DNA of 64,000 bases from RYN-230 sp963717125 (GCA_963717125.1 CAVQVG010000006.1:372001-436000), one strand, 5' to 3'; counted from the stretch's first letter, positions 1 to 7,871 are shown. Numbers and translations: made by a program. The notes: generated from the letters alone by a model not told the origin.

Positions 1-893
1 CGATGATGGTCCGGACGCCGCGCCCGGCCGCGCCGACGGGCCAGGCCAGTGCGCCGTCGAACTCCACCTCGGCGGACGCGTTGGACCGGTTGCCCAGCTT
101 GTCCTTGAGCCGCTGCAGCCGCATCGCGTTGCGGCTGCCGTCCGGCAGCACCCGGGGCAGCAGGAAGCAGCTCAGCCCGTCCGGGCCCTGGGCCAGGATG
201 AGGAACAGGTCGCTCATCGGCGCCGAGCAGAACCACTTGTGCCCGGTGATCAGGTGCGCGCCGTCGCCGCCGCCGGCGCTCGGCCCGGGTGGTGCCGGCC
301 CGGACGTCCGAGCCGCCCTGTTTCTCGGTCATCGCCATGCCCGCCAGCAGCCCGGCCTTCCCGGCGGGCGGCCGCAGCCCCGGCGCGTAGACCGGCGCGG
401 CGAGCAGCGGCTCGAACTGCGCGGCCAGTTCCGGCGCGTGGCGCAGCGCGGGCACGGCCGCGTAGGTCATCGAGACCGGGCAGCCGTGCCCCGCCTCGGC
501 CTGAGTCCACACGTAGAACGCCGCGGCCCGGGCCACGTGCGCGCCGGGCCGCGGCTCGGCCCACGGCGCGGCGTGCAGGCCATGACGGACCGCGGTGCCC
601 AGCAGCACGTGCCAGGACGGGTGGAACTCGACCTCGTCGATCCGGTGCCCGCTTCTGTCGTGACTGCGCAGCACCGGCGGGTGCTCGTTGGCCAGCCGGG
701 CGTGCTCCTGGGTATCCGCCGCCCCGGCCAGCCGGCCGAGCTCGTGCAGCCGGCCGGCGGCCCAGCCCGCGCCTTCCCGGCCGGCCGCGGCCAGCAGCGC
801 CGGGTCGTCCGCCACGTCGTAGTCGGCCAGCGCCGGAACCTGGTTGAGCACCTGGTGGGTGGCGTGCGGCCGGGCCGCCGGGGCAGTCGTCAT
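1..893 (-). CDS. AidB-like acyl-CoA dehydrogenase, 3' end outside window, frameshifted
   Basis: Flavin-dependent acyl-CoA dehydrogenase family, AidB / isovaleryl-CoA dehydrogenase-like branch. Reading from the ATG at 893, the product runs through a tryptophan-rich N-terminal half to GMAMTEKQGGSDVRAGTT, the family's signature. The continuation (HLITGHKWFCSAP, then LSCFLLPRVLPDGSRN) lies in another frame. The switch occurs near 270-285 in a CGG-rich stretch and equals one inserted or two deleted bases. The gene runs off the left edge of the window. It starts 22 bases downstream of the sirB stop, so it could be read through from the sulfate operon, although a functional link is not evident. Family substrates vary and the true substrate is unknown. 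A sequence error is as likely as a pseudogene. Confidence 0.8.
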   Translation of the reverse strand, partial: MTTAPAARPHATHQVLNQVPALADYDVADDPALLAAAGREGAGWAAGRLHELGRLAGAADTQEHARLANEHPPVLRSHDRSGHRIDEVEFHPSWHVLLGTAVRHGLHAAPWAEPRPGAHVARAAAFYVWTQAEAGHGCPVSMTYAAVPALRHAPELAAQFEPLLAAPVYAPGLRPPAGKAGLLAGMAMTEKQGGSDVRAGTTRAERRRRRRRAPDHRAQVVLLGADERPVPHPGPGPGRAELLPAAPGAAGRQPQRDAAAAAQGQAGQPVQRVRRGGVRRRTGLARRRGRARRPDHH

Positions 894-914
894 ACCGCGA
901 CGATATCCGCTAAG

Positions 915-1753
915 TTACCGCGCGGAAACTTGCCGCTCCGGCGGCTGGAGCACGGTCCCCGCGACCGCCTCCCGATAGCGTTCCAGCAGCACGTCAGCGA
1001 CTTCCGGGGCCGCGCCGAGCGGGGCGGACACGGCCGCCGCCCCGGCAGCCAGGGACAGTTCTTCGACCCGGTCCGCGAACCGCCCGGGGGCGAGCAGGTA
1101 GCTGGCCACCACGACGCGCCGCGCGCCGTCGCGGATCAGGCCGGCCACCGCCTGCTCCGGGGTGGGCGAGGCGGCGGACGCGAAGGCCGGCCGCACCGCC
1201 TGCCAGCCGCGGGCGGCCTGCCAGTCGGCGGCTAGCTGGGTGATCACCGCGTTGGCCGCCGGGTGGCTGGACCCGGCCGCGGCCAGCACCACCGCGGTCT
1301 GCCCGGCCTGGGCGGGGTCCTGGCCGGCCTCGGCCAGCCGGCGGTCCAGCGCGCCGCGCAGGCCCGGGTGGGGGCCCAGCGGCGCGCCGTACCGGACGCG
1401 CAGCGCGGGCAGCGCCGCCTGGGCCTCGTCCAGCCGCCTGGGGATGTCGGTGCCGCTGTGGTAAGCCTCGGTCAGCAGCAGCGGCAGCACCACTGTGCTG
1501 ACCCGGGGGGGCGGCCCCCGAACCCCCCGATCGCGCCAGCGGCCTCGCCCGCAAGCGCGGCGAACACCTGCCGGGGAGCCGGTGGCGCGTGATCGAGAAA
1601 GGCGGCACGGACGTCCAGCCCGGTCAGCCCGTGCCGGTCCGCCCGCTCGCGCGCCACGCCGAGCAGCTCGGTGATCGTGGCCCCGGCCCGGGGGTCACGG
1701 CTGCCGTGCGCGATCGCGACGAGCGGGGGGTGGGTCAGGTGTGGATACCGCAT
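915..1753 (-). CDS. sirB: Sirohydrochlorin ferrochelatase (CbiX/SirB type), frameshifted
   Basis: Inserts Fe2+ (or Co2+ in cobalamin relatives) into sirohydrochlorin to make siroheme, the cofactor of the sulfite reductase encoded upstream in the same operon. About 279 aa after correction. The N-terminal half carries VAIAHGSRDPRAG with the metal-binding His. The second half carries VVLPLLLTEAYHSGTDIP with the second His, and is in a different frame. The break lies in a seven-C run (minus strand) near 1506-1512, and one missing C restores a continuous protein. The ATG at 1753 lies inside the last codons of cysH (19-base overlap), which suggests translational coupling. The frameshift sits inside a short GC-rich block that has a relative at 22792. 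The family assignment is firm; Fe rather than Co specificity is inferred from context. Confidence 0.85.
1502..1534. repeat. GC-rich semi-palindromic element, copy 1 (inside sirB)
   Basis: A block of C and G runs (cccggggggg-cgg-cccccgaacccccc) ending in GATCGC. It closely resembles the block at 22792-22826 inside the C26 amidohydrolase gene, with the same order of runs and the same GAAC and CCCCGATCGC core. It encodes a glycine-rich loop (GGFGGRPP) in sirB. It may be a small dispersed repeat or chance in GC-rich DNA. Two copies are weak proof. Confidence 0.35.
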
Positions 1754-2502
1754 TCGGTCTTGCCCGTGCCGGTCCACCGGCCGCTGCGCGGGTCCGCCCC
1801 GGCCTCCACCTTCATCGTGCAGGTGGCGCATCCGATCGACGGGTACCCGTCGTAGACCAGGGGGTTGACCAGCACGCCGTTGTCCGCGATGTACGTGTCC
1901 ACCTGCTCCTGGGTCCAGGCCACGATGGGGTTGACCTTGACCATCTGCCGCCGCGGATCCCACTGCACCGCCTTGGTGTCGCTGCGCGCGGCGGTCTCCT
2001 CCCGGCGCACCCCGGTGATCCAGGCGTCGTACGGGTCCAGCGCCCGCTCCAGCGGAACTACCTTGCGCAGGTAGCAGCACAGGTCAGGGTTGCGCCCGTA
2101 GAGCCGGGGGCCGAGCGCGGCCTCCTGCTCGGCGACCGTCCGGGACGGGGTGACGTTGATCACGTTCACCGGGTAGATGGCGGCCACCGCGTCCCGGGTG
2201 CCGATCGTCTCCGGGAAGTGGTAGCCGGTGTCGAGGAAGATCACGTCCAGGCCCTCGTGCACCTGCGACGCGAGGTGCACGAGAACCGCGTCGGTCATCG
2301 ACGACGTGATGCACACCCGGTCACCGAACGTCTGCACCGCCCACCGGACGATCTCCTCAGCGGGCGCGTCGGCCAGATCGTCGGCGGCCTTAGCTGCGAG
2401 CGTCTCCATCTGTGCTGCGAGCCTCTCCATACGGATTGGTTCCTTCACGGCTTGAGGCGGTGTGGGGACTGGGCTCATGCGCTTGGTCGCGGTGCTGCTC
2501 AC
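1735..2502 (-). CDS. cysH: Assimilatory APS reductase (CysH)
   Basis: Reduces adenylyl-sulfate (APS; possibly PAPS) to sulfite using thioredoxin. The adenine-nucleotide alpha-hydrolase fold contains SSMTDAVLVHL, then FLDTGYHFPET. The paired cysteines DLCCYLRK and the CATC motif before TMK are the ligands of the [4Fe-4S] cluster that marks APS-type enzymes, and the protein ends with KTECGIHT, which carries the catalytic Cys. The start is uncertain. A GTG at 2502 overlaps the upstream stop in a GTGA arrangement and gives 255 aa. ATGs at 2478 and 2430 are alternatives, the last beginning MERLAAQ. It lies between the zinc-ribbon gene and sirB in one minus-strand operon. No cysC, cysD or cysN is present in the window, so sulfate activation must be encoded elsewhere. 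Confidence 0.93.
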   Translation of the reverse strand: MSSTATKRMSPVPTPPQAVKEPIRMERLAAQMETLAAKAADDLADAPAEEIVRWAVQTFGDRVCITSSMTDAVLVHLASQVHEGLDVIFLDTGYHFPETIGTRDAVAAIYPVNVINVTPSRTVAEQEAALGPRLYGRNPDLCCYLRKVVPLERALDPYDAWITGVRREETAARSDTKAVQWDPRRQMVKVNPIVAWTQEQVDTYIADNGVLVNPLVYDGYPSIGCATCTMKVEAGADPRSGRWTGTGKTECGIHT

Positions 2503-2660
2503 GGGATGACCCCCGTGCCACCAAATCGTAGCCGGAACGAGCGGACGCAGCTGCGGCAGCGCCACGCACCGTCCTGTTCCTGTGGTTCTAGGTCTTCTTC
2601 CCCACAATAGGGGCAATAGAACGGAACTGCCCGTTCTGTCGGGTAAGCCGGAATTGTCAT
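2499..2660 (-). CDS. Small zinc-ribbon protein of the sulfite reductase operon
   Basis: A 53-aa protein beginning MTIPAYPTERAVPFYCPYCG. It has two Cys pairs (CPYC and CRSC, about 20 residues apart) typical of a zinc ribbon, with acidic residues between them and an Arg-rich tail. The ATG overlaps the sulfite reductase stop (ATGA) and its TGA overlaps the cysH GTG, so all three are translationally coupled. A similarly placed tiny gene is found between sir and cysH in Streptomyces (recalled, not searched). The function is unknown. A role in electron delivery, metal handling or assembly of the sulfur-assimilation enzymes is conjecture. Confidence 0.85.
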   Translation of the reverse strand: MTIPAYPTERAVPFYCPYCGEEDLEPQEQDGAWRCRSCVRSFRLRFGGTGVIP

Positions 2661-4342
2661 GCGAAGTCCTCCTCGCTGGCCCGGCTGGCCCACGCGGCGA
2701 ACGTCTCCTCCGGGCCGCGCCCGGCCTGGAACCTGCGCAGCACCCGCTCCAGGTAGTCCGGCAGCTCGTCGGCCGTGGTCTTCAGCCCGCGGATCTTCCG
2801 GCCGAACCCGGAGCTGGACCCGTCGCCGCCGCCCAGACTGCCGCCCAGGTGGATCTGGAAGCCCTCGGTCTGCGTTCCGTCCGGGGTGGTGACCAGCGAG
2901 CCCTTCAGGCCGATGTCGGCCGTCTGGATCCGGGCGCAGGAGTTCGGGCAGCCGTTCACGTTGATCGTGACCGGCTCGGTGAAGTCCGGCAGCCGGCGCT
3001 CGAGCTCGGCGATGACCTGGCCGGCCCGCGCCTTGGTCTCCACGATGGCCAGCTTGCAGAACTCGATGCCGGTGCAGGCCATCGTGTGCCGGCGGAACAC
3101 GCTGGGGGAGGCGGGCAGGTCGGCTCTGTCCAGCGCCGCGGTGAGCTCCGCGACGTTGCCCTCGGGCACGTCCAGGATCACCATCTTCTGCTCGGTGGTG
3201 GTGCGTACCCGGCCGCTGCCGTACCGGGCGGCCAGGTCGGCGACCTGGGCCAGCGCAGCACCGGACATCCGGCCGACCCGGGGCGCGAAGCCGACGTAGT
3301 ACCGGCCGTCGCGCTGCTCGTGCACGCCGACGTGGTCACGGCGGCCGTCCCGGGGCGGGGGCGGCGGCGGGCCGTCCGGCAGCGCGTAGCCCAGGTACTC
3401 CTTTTCCAGCACCTCCAGGAATTTCTCCGGGCCCCAGTCCGCGATGAGGAACTTGAGCCGGGCCCGGTGCCGCAGCCGCCGGTAGCCGTAGTCACGGAAC
3501 ACCGACGTGACCCCGGCCCACACCTCGGGCACCTGGCCGGGCTGGATGAACGCGCCCAGCCGCTTGGCGAGCATGGGGTTGGTGGACAGCCCGCCGCCGA
3601 CCCACAGGTCGTAGCCGGGGTCGCCGTAGGGGCCGGTGACGCCGACGAACGCGATGTCGTTGATCTCGTGCACGGTGCACTGCGCGGCGCACCCGCTCAT
3701 CACCGACTTGAACTTGCGCGGCAGGTTGGAGAACGTCGGATCGCCCACCCAGCGCGCCGTGGTCGCCTCGATCTGCGGTGTGGCGTCGATCACCTCACCA
3801 GCATCGATGCCGGCCAGCGGGCAGCCCAGCATCACCCGGGGCGTGTCGCCGCAGGCCTCGGTGCTGGACAGGCCGACCGCCTCCAGGGTGTCCCAGATGG
3901 CCGGCACATCCTCGATGCGGATCCAGTGGTACTGGACGTTCTGCCGGTCGGTGATGTCGGCGGTGCCCCGGGCGTAGCGGTCGGAGATATCCGCCAGGGC
4001 GTGCAGCTGGTCGTGGCTGAGCTGGCCGCCGTCGATCCGCACCCGGAGCATGAAGTACCGGTCGTCGAGCTCCTCCGGCTCGAGTGACCCGGTCTTCCCG
4101 CCGTCGATGCCGGGGCGGCGCTGGGTGTACAGGCCGTACCAGCGGAACCGGCCGCGCAGGTCGGCTGGGTCGATGGAATCGAAGCCCCGCTTGGCGTAGA
4201 CGTCGATGATCCGCTGCCGGACGTTCAGCCCGTCGTCGTTCTTCTTGTTTTCCTCGTTCTTGTTCAGCGGCTCGCGATATCCGAGCGCCCACTGGCCCTG
4301 GCCCTTACGGGCCTGCCCTCGCAAACGGGGGGCTGGCGGCAT
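2657..4342 (-). CDS. sir: Ferredoxin-type sulfite (nitrite) reductase
   Basis: A 561-aa siroheme/[4Fe-4S] reductase performing the six-electron reduction of sulfite to sulfide. It contains two copies of the NirA/SirA core, with ferredoxin-like halves around residues 90-160 and 350-420. The metal-binding motifs CTGIEFC and NGCPNSCAR together supply the four cluster Cys ligands, one of which bridges to siroheme. The N-terminus is rich in Asn, Lys and Glu. A proline run (PPPPPPRDG) sits mid-protein between the two halves. It is the first enzyme gene of the sulfate operon and is followed by the coupled zinc-ribbon, cysH and sirB genes. Sulfite rather than nitrite as substrate is inferred from cysH and sirB. 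It is preceded by a leader peptide and promoter at 4495-4617. Confidence 0.93.
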   Translation of the reverse strand: MPPAPRLRGQARKGQGQWALGYREPLNKNEENKKNDDGLNVRQRIIDVYAKRGFDSIDPADLRGRFRWYGLYTQRRPGIDGGKTGSLEPEELDDRYFMLRVRIDGGQLSHDQLHALADISDRYARGTADITDRQNVQYHWIRIEDVPAIWDTLEAVGLSSTEACGDTPRVMLGCPLAGIDAGEVIDATPQIEATTARWVGDPTFSNLPRKFKSVMSGCAAQCTVHEINDIAFVGVTGPYGDPGYDLWVGGGLSTNPMLAKRLGAFIQPGQVPEVWAGVTSVFRDYGYRRLRHRARLKFLIADWGPEKFLEVLEKEYLGYALPDGPPPPPPRDGRRDHVGVHEQRDGRYYVGFAPRVGRMSGAALAQVADLAARYGSGRVRTTTEQKMVILDVPEGNVAELTAALDRADLPASPSVFRRHTMACTGIEFCKLAIVETKARAGQVIAELERRLPDFTEPVTINVNGCPNSCARIQTADIGLKGSLVTTPDGTQTEGFQIHLGGSLGGGDGSSSGFGRKIRGLKTTADELPDYLERVLRRFQAGRGPEETFAAWASRASEEDFA

Positions 4343-4474
4343 CTGGCGCGTCCCTTCTGGGTCCTGGGGCGCGCGCCACGGGCAGGGCAGCCATCACCGG
4401 CTGCACCGGTCGTCCTGCTGGCTCACGACACACTGGGGTTGCCGCCAGGCAGCGGGCACCGGCCGCGGCACGCA

Positions 4475-4488
4475 CCCGTGATTACGGG
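4475..4488 (-). promoter_or_regulatory. Small hairpin just downstream of the leader-peptide stop
   Basis: CCCGT-GATT-ACGGG forms a five-pair stem with a four-base loop, seven bases past the stop codon of the leader peptide on the minus strand. It precedes 130 bases of GC-rich untranslated leader before sir. The position suits a ribosome-sensitive attenuator or antiterminator element, but the stem is short and the role is inferred. Confidence 0.35.
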
Positions 4489-4494
4489 CGGTGG

Positions 4495-4581
4495 TCAGCG
4501 GCCGTGCCGACAGATCGCACTGCGCACCCGGAGCAGGTCGACGTGCCTGCGGGCGACGAGGAGTGGATCTGCAGCGCTCAC
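4495..4581 (-). CDS. Cysteine-containing leader peptide upstream of sir
   Basis: A 28-codon ORF starting at GTG 4581. Its core RRHVDLLRVRSAIC matches the pattern of the actinobacterial 'putative leader peptide' group (R-x-HVDLxR-xx-SAxC) that I know from annotated Streptomyces genomes ahead of sulfur and other metabolic operons. Cys24 is the only cysteine and lies five codons before the stop. The -10 hexamer ends six bases before the GTG, so the mRNA is probably leaderless. Translation or stalling at the Cys codon could report on Cys-tRNA supply and control sir-cysH-sirB expression. Identification rests on sequence pattern and position; the regulatory mechanism is inferred. Confidence 0.7.
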   Translation of the reverse strand: MSAADPLLVARRHVDLLRVRSAICRHGR

Positions 4582-4587
4582 GTAACG

Positions 4588-4617
4588 AGGATCACACGAG
4601 ATGGCGCCTGCTGTCGA
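4588..4617 (-). promoter_or_regulatory. Sigma70-type promoter for leader peptide and sulfate operon
   Basis: On the minus strand: -35 TCGACA (4612-4617), an 18-base spacer, and -10 GATCCT (4588-4593). The predicted transcription start coincides with the leader GTG at 4581, giving a leaderless transcript. The hexamers are reasonable housekeeping-sigma matches. Confidence 0.5.
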
Positions 4618-4654
4618 GACAGGTTCGCGTACCGAAACAGTTTTCCGCCTCCGG

Positions 4655-4696
4655 CCGCTGGTCTGCGCCAAGCTGCCGCTGGTCTGCGCCAAGCTG
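4655..4696. repeat. Perfect tandem duplication of a 21-base unit upstream of the sulfate promoter
   Basis: Two identical adjacent 21-base units (4655-4675 and 4676-4696), each beginning CCGCTGGTCTG. They lie about 40 bases upstream of the -35 of the leader/sir promoter. Direct repeats there could be regulator-binding sites. The rest of 4697-4870 shows a further partial duplication (ATTCCGGTCCG twice, near 4739) but no gene. Confidence 0.55.
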
Positions 4697-4870
4697 ACAG
4701 TGCCCACGAAACCGCGCAACCACCCTGGCGCCCCATCTATTCCGGTCCGGCTATTCCGGTCCGCGCCGGACGCCGGCTCGGCGGGCACACGCCTGCGGCG
4801 TGCCCCGCCTCGCCAGCGGGACATAGGGGTCGTCCTTGGGGGTTACCATGAGAACGTGGGGCGGTGGTGC

Positions 4871-5170
4871 TCAGGCAGCGTTGGCGCGGCGCATCCGGCG
4901 GCGTCGCTCGGAGGCGCGCTCGTCCTCGTTCAGGCCGCCCCAGGTGCCGTACTTCTCCGGCCGGGAAATGGCGTAGTCCAGGCACTCCGTGCGCACCGGG
5001 CAGGTGGCGCACATGGCCTTGGCCTTCCGTTCGCGGATGTCCCGCTCCGGCTGCCGTTCCCCGTCCGGGCCGAAGAAGAGCACGACATCCGTGCCGCGGC
5101 ACGCGGCGGCATCTTGCCAGCCCCAGTTCGGCCGGGGAGGCAGGGTAACCTGCCGCCGTACCTCAGACAT
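4871..5170 (-). CDS. WhiB-family iron-sulfur transcriptional regulator
   Basis: A 99-aa Wbl protein. Four conserved cysteines (C24, C54, C57 and C63) bind a [4Fe-4S] cluster that senses redox or NO. They are followed by the GTWGGLNEDER beta-turn motif used to contact the principal sigma factor, and an Arg-rich tail (ERRRRMRR) for DNA contact. Length and layout are typical of the family. The start ATG at 5170 has a good ribosome site (AGGAG about 8 bases upstream). The paralogue cannot be named safely. It is encoded alone on the minus strand upstream of the sulfate operon leader and has no visible operon partner. Confidence 0.92.
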   Translation of the reverse strand: MSEVRRQVTLPPRPNWGWQDAAACRGTDVVLFFGPDGERQPERDIRERKAKAMCATCPVRTECLDYAISRPEKYGTWGGLNEDERASERRRRMRRANAA

Positions 5171-5585
5171 GACTAGATCTCCTCAACAAGCTCAGTGGTG
5201 ATACGTTCCGTCCAGCCGACCCTCTGGTTGTGTCGGACTTCTGGTCCCGCGCGATGCGGCGTTTGCCCCGTCGTAGGTATCCAACGTCCTGCGGCACCTG
5301 CGTGTTCCCGGGGCAATGGGCAGCCGCAAGGCACCCGTGACCGCCATGGCGGCGCACGAGTGGGGCAACCCGGCCGGATGGGCAGCCAGCCGAGTGGCGG
5401 CCACCCTGTCGAAACCAGTCCTGTCCAGCGGACCGATGATCAATGATGCCATCAGCGGGGCCGGTTCCGCAGGCCGGATTGCGAATCCGGGGCACAGATG
5501 TTCGGCGCCCGTTGCCATGCCCGCACCGGCCCTGGTCACAGCGTTAATTGGACAAACCCATTAGTTCAGCGCCACCATGGGCTGC
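5171..5585. other. Intergenic region between whiB and the DYP-repeat gene
   Basis: About 400 bases between divergent genes. It must hold both promoters. I see no convincing gene, tRNA or strong hairpin: the ORFs here lack conserved-looking segments and ribosome sites. Confidence 0.5.
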
Positions 5586-6593
5586 ATGTCAGCGTCGGAC
5601 GCAGCCCCGTTGCCCCGGCTCGGTGAGGTGTTCTTCGATGTACGGGGCAACTCCCGAAGCATGCGGCTGAGCTGGTACGCCGACACCGGCGTGGCGGTGT
5701 TCAGCATCTGGCAGGGTGGCACCTGCACCGGTACCTTCCGGCTGCCCATGGACGACCTCGAGCGGATGATCGAGGCGCTGCGCCGCGGCCCGCAGGGCAA
5801 GGGCCAGCGGGCCAGCCGTGATGCCCCGCCGGCCCGCGACGCGGCGCCGGGCGGCGGCAGCCAGGATCCCGGCCAGGCCACGGTGTCCATGCGGGTACCG
5901 GAGCGGGACAGTTCCCGCGGGTACCGCCGGGACCCGGCCGGCTACCCGGATCCACTGAGCCCGGACTACCCGGCCGAGCAGCTGGAGGACTACCGCACCG
6001 GTGCGGGCTCCAGCGAGTTCCGGCCCGCAGGCGAGGCGGGCTACCCGGACGTGCCGGTCACCGGGGACTACCGGCGGACGGGCCCGCGCCCGGCCGACTA
6101 CCCGGAGGAGCGGGCCAGCGGCTCGTACCCCCGCGGCGGCCGGTCCGGCGATTACCCGGCGGACCCCGGCTACCCGGCGGGCGCGGATTACCCGGAGGGG
6201 TACCAGGACAGGTCGTCCGGCACGCACCGGCGGGACGCGGGCGGATACCCGGCCGCACCACCCGCGGATTACCGGGGCGGGCCGTCGGGCAGCCACCGGC
6301 GGGACGCACCGGGTTACCCGGCCGATCCGGCTTACCCGGCCGACCCGGGCTACCCCGGCTATTCCCGTGAGCCGGACATTGCGGATTATCCCGGCGAGCC
6401 GGCCACTGGCAGCTCCGGCGCATATCCGGCCGACCCCGATTATGGCCAGCACGGGGCCGACTGGGGGGAAGACACCGCTGACCAGTCGGTGGGCAGCTAC
6501 GGCGACGAGCCGCCAGCGGAATCGTTCCCCTATGGCCACCGCGGCGGCAATCGCGAGCCCCGGGAACGGGGCCGCTATCCCGGCCGTCATTGA
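5586..6593 (+). CDS. Actinobacterial protein with conserved N-terminal domain and DYP/YPAD-rich repeat tail
   Basis: A 335-aa protein from ATG 5586; an ATG at 5577 adds three residues. Residues 1-70 form a compact segment (LGEVFFDVRGNSRSMRLSWY, then FSIWQGGTCTGTFRLPMDDL). It resembles a hypothetical family I know only as conserved in actinobacteria. Residues 100-335 are low-complexity and probably disordered, built from irregular repeats of DYP, GYPAD and RRD with many Gly, Pro, Tyr and Arg. There is no signal peptide or transmembrane segment. Tyr/Arg/Gly-rich tails can drive self-association, but no function is known. It precedes lsr2 on the same strand with an 87-base gap. Confidence 0.75.
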   Translation: MSASDAAPLPRLGEVFFDVRGNSRSMRLSWYADTGVAVFSIWQGGTCTGTFRLPMDDLERMIEALRRGPQGKGQRASRDAPPARDAAPGGGSQDPGQATVSMRVPERDSSRGYRRDPAGYPDPLSPDYPAEQLEDYRTGAGSSEFRPAGEAGYPDVPVTGDYRRTGPRPADYPEERASGSYPRGGRSGDYPADPGYPAGADYPEGYQDRSSGTHRRDAGGYPAAPPADYRGGPSGSHRRDAPGYPADPAYPADPGYPGYSREPDIADYPGEPATGSSGAYPADPDYGQHGADWGEDTADQSVGSYGDEPPAESFPYGHRGGNREPRERGRYPGRH

Positions 6594-6680
6594 CGATAGC
6601 CGCTGCCCGTCTTTGGGTGTCGTTATGGTTGGGCCGCCCCTGGGAGGATATATTTGCCTCCAGAGGAAGGGGGGCCTCAA

Positions 6681-7019
6681 GTGGCACAGAAGGTTTCCGT
6701 CACATTTGCCTGTGACTACGACCAGAAAGCGATTCCTGAGGGCCAGCATGAGACCCGGCGCTTCAGCCTGGATGGCCGGGACTATGAGATCGACCTGTGC
6801 GTCAAGCACAGCCAAAGGTTCGACGATGTGGTCGGGCGATACGCCGACCACGCGCGGCGGGCCTCGGCGCGGGCCGGGCGAAACAAACGGCGCACCACGG
6901 CGCACCGGCAGCACAGCGCGGCGATCCGCAGCTGGGCCAAGGAAACCGGGATAGCCGTCAGCGACCGTGGTCGCATCCCGGCCGACGTGGTGGCCCGGTA
7001 CGAGGCCAAGCACGTCTGA
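6681..7019 (+). CDS. lsr2: Lsr2-type nucleoid-associated protein
   Basis: A 112-aa H-NS-like DNA-bridging protein that silences AT-rich or acquired DNA. The N-terminal oligomerisation region begins VAQKVSVTFACDYD and includes the family's DGRDYEIDL strand. The C-terminal domain has SAAIRSWAKETG followed by SDRGRIPADVVARYEAKH; the RGR core is the AT-hook-like element that inserts into the minor groove. The GTG at 6681 is chosen because Lsr2 proteins begin MAQKV and a GAGGAAGGGGG ribosome site lies just upstream. The N-terminal loop is slightly unusual (CDYDQKAIPEGQHET). Many actinobacteria carry two Lsr2 paralogues, and this could be the second. Confidence 0.93.
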   Translation: MAQKVSVTFACDYDQKAIPEGQHETRRFSLDGRDYEIDLCVKHSQRFDDVVGRYADHARRASARAGRNKRRTTAHRQHSAAIRSWAKETGIAVSDRGRIPADVVARYEAKHV

Positions 7020-7034
7020 CGCGGGCCACTGGGC

Positions 7035-7841
7035 TCAGGATGGCTCGTGGCCCCGCTCAGCCTCTGCTGCCGCCTGGTCCGGCGGTGACTCGTCTGGCGG
7101 TGGCTGGGCGGGCAGGGCCTGGGCCGGGGCGCCCTGGCCGGCCGTCGCCTGGGAAGGCGCACCCCCCGGCCGGGGCATCGGCCCGGTCGCAGCCGCCAGC
7201 ACCTGGGAATTGGGCATGCTCACCGGGCCGTCCTCGGTGTCCATCCGCAAGTAGGTAATGCCGATCTCAGTCACCAGCCCATCGGTCACGCCACCCAGCG
7301 CGCCCGATTTAACCCGAATGAAGTCGCCTACCACGAACGGCCGGGACAGCAGCAGCACCAGGCCCGCGAATATGTTGGCCAGCGACTGCTGCCCGGCGAT
7401 GCCGAGCAGGATCGTGGTCACCGCCCCGCCGACCAGCAACTGCCCGATGGGCACCTTCATCAGGCTGATCCCGAGCACGAACAGTGCCAGGCCGCCGACC
7501 AGCAGGATGGCGTAGCGGACCACGGCGGCGTGTGACGAGCCGACCGCGGGCGTGAGCACGTCCCGGGACTTGGCCGCCAGGCCGAGCACGGCGGTCGCGC
7601 CGAACACGAAGAACGCGGCGATCGACGCGGCGGCGATGATTTTTGGTGTGTAGTTGGCCGGTCCCGTCCAGTCCCGGAAGGCCCGGTCAGCTATAGCGGC
7701 GACCGTGTAAGCAGCGACGGCCAGCACCAGCGCGATGATCGACCGCCACGGACGGGCGTGCGCCTTGGCCCTGGCCACGTGCTCGTGCGCCCGCGCCATG
7801 TGCTCGGCCAGGTCGAGCTGGCGCTTCTCGTGCAGATCCAC
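7035..7841 (-). CDS. MscS-family small-conductance mechanosensitive channel
   Basis: A 268-aa membrane protein from GTG 7841. A basic cytoplasmic start is followed by about four transmembrane segments: IIALVLAVAAYTVAAIA, IIAAASIAAFFVFGATAVL, YAILLVGGLALFVLGISL, and the pore helix region LLVGGAVTTILLGIAGQQSLANIFAGLVLLL. The pore helix leads into SRPFVVGDFIRV, the start of the beta domain. It lacks the large C-terminal vestibule of E. coli MscS, and the tail is Pro/Ala/Gly-rich. It likely acts as an osmotic release valve. It lies downstream of the acetate transporter but is separated by a strong terminator hairpin, so it is probably transcribed independently. Confidence 0.85.
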   Translation of the reverse strand: MDLHEKRQLDLAEHMARAHEHVARAKAHARPWRSIIALVLAVAAYTVAAIADRAFRDWTGPANYTPKIIAAASIAAFFVFGATAVLGLAAKSRDVLTPAVGSSHAAVVRYAILLVGGLALFVLGISLMKVPIGQLLVGGAVTTILLGIAGQQSLANIFAGLVLLLSRPFVVGDFIRVKSGALGGVTDGLVTEIGITYLRMDTEDGPVSMPNSQVLAAATGPMPRPGGAPSQATAGQGAPAQALPAQPPPDESPPDQAAAEAERGHEPS

Positions 7842-7871
7842 CCGCCCATCCTGCCCGGCCCGGGAAACGCG

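Noticed and set aside
5460..5500. Possible tRNA TpsiC arm (GCGAATCC)
   Set aside because: No acceptor or anticodon stems could be paired around it.
5192..5564. Overlapping ORFs on both strands between whiB and the repeat gene
   Set aside because: No ribosome site, no family-like segments, and starts not matched to any promoter.
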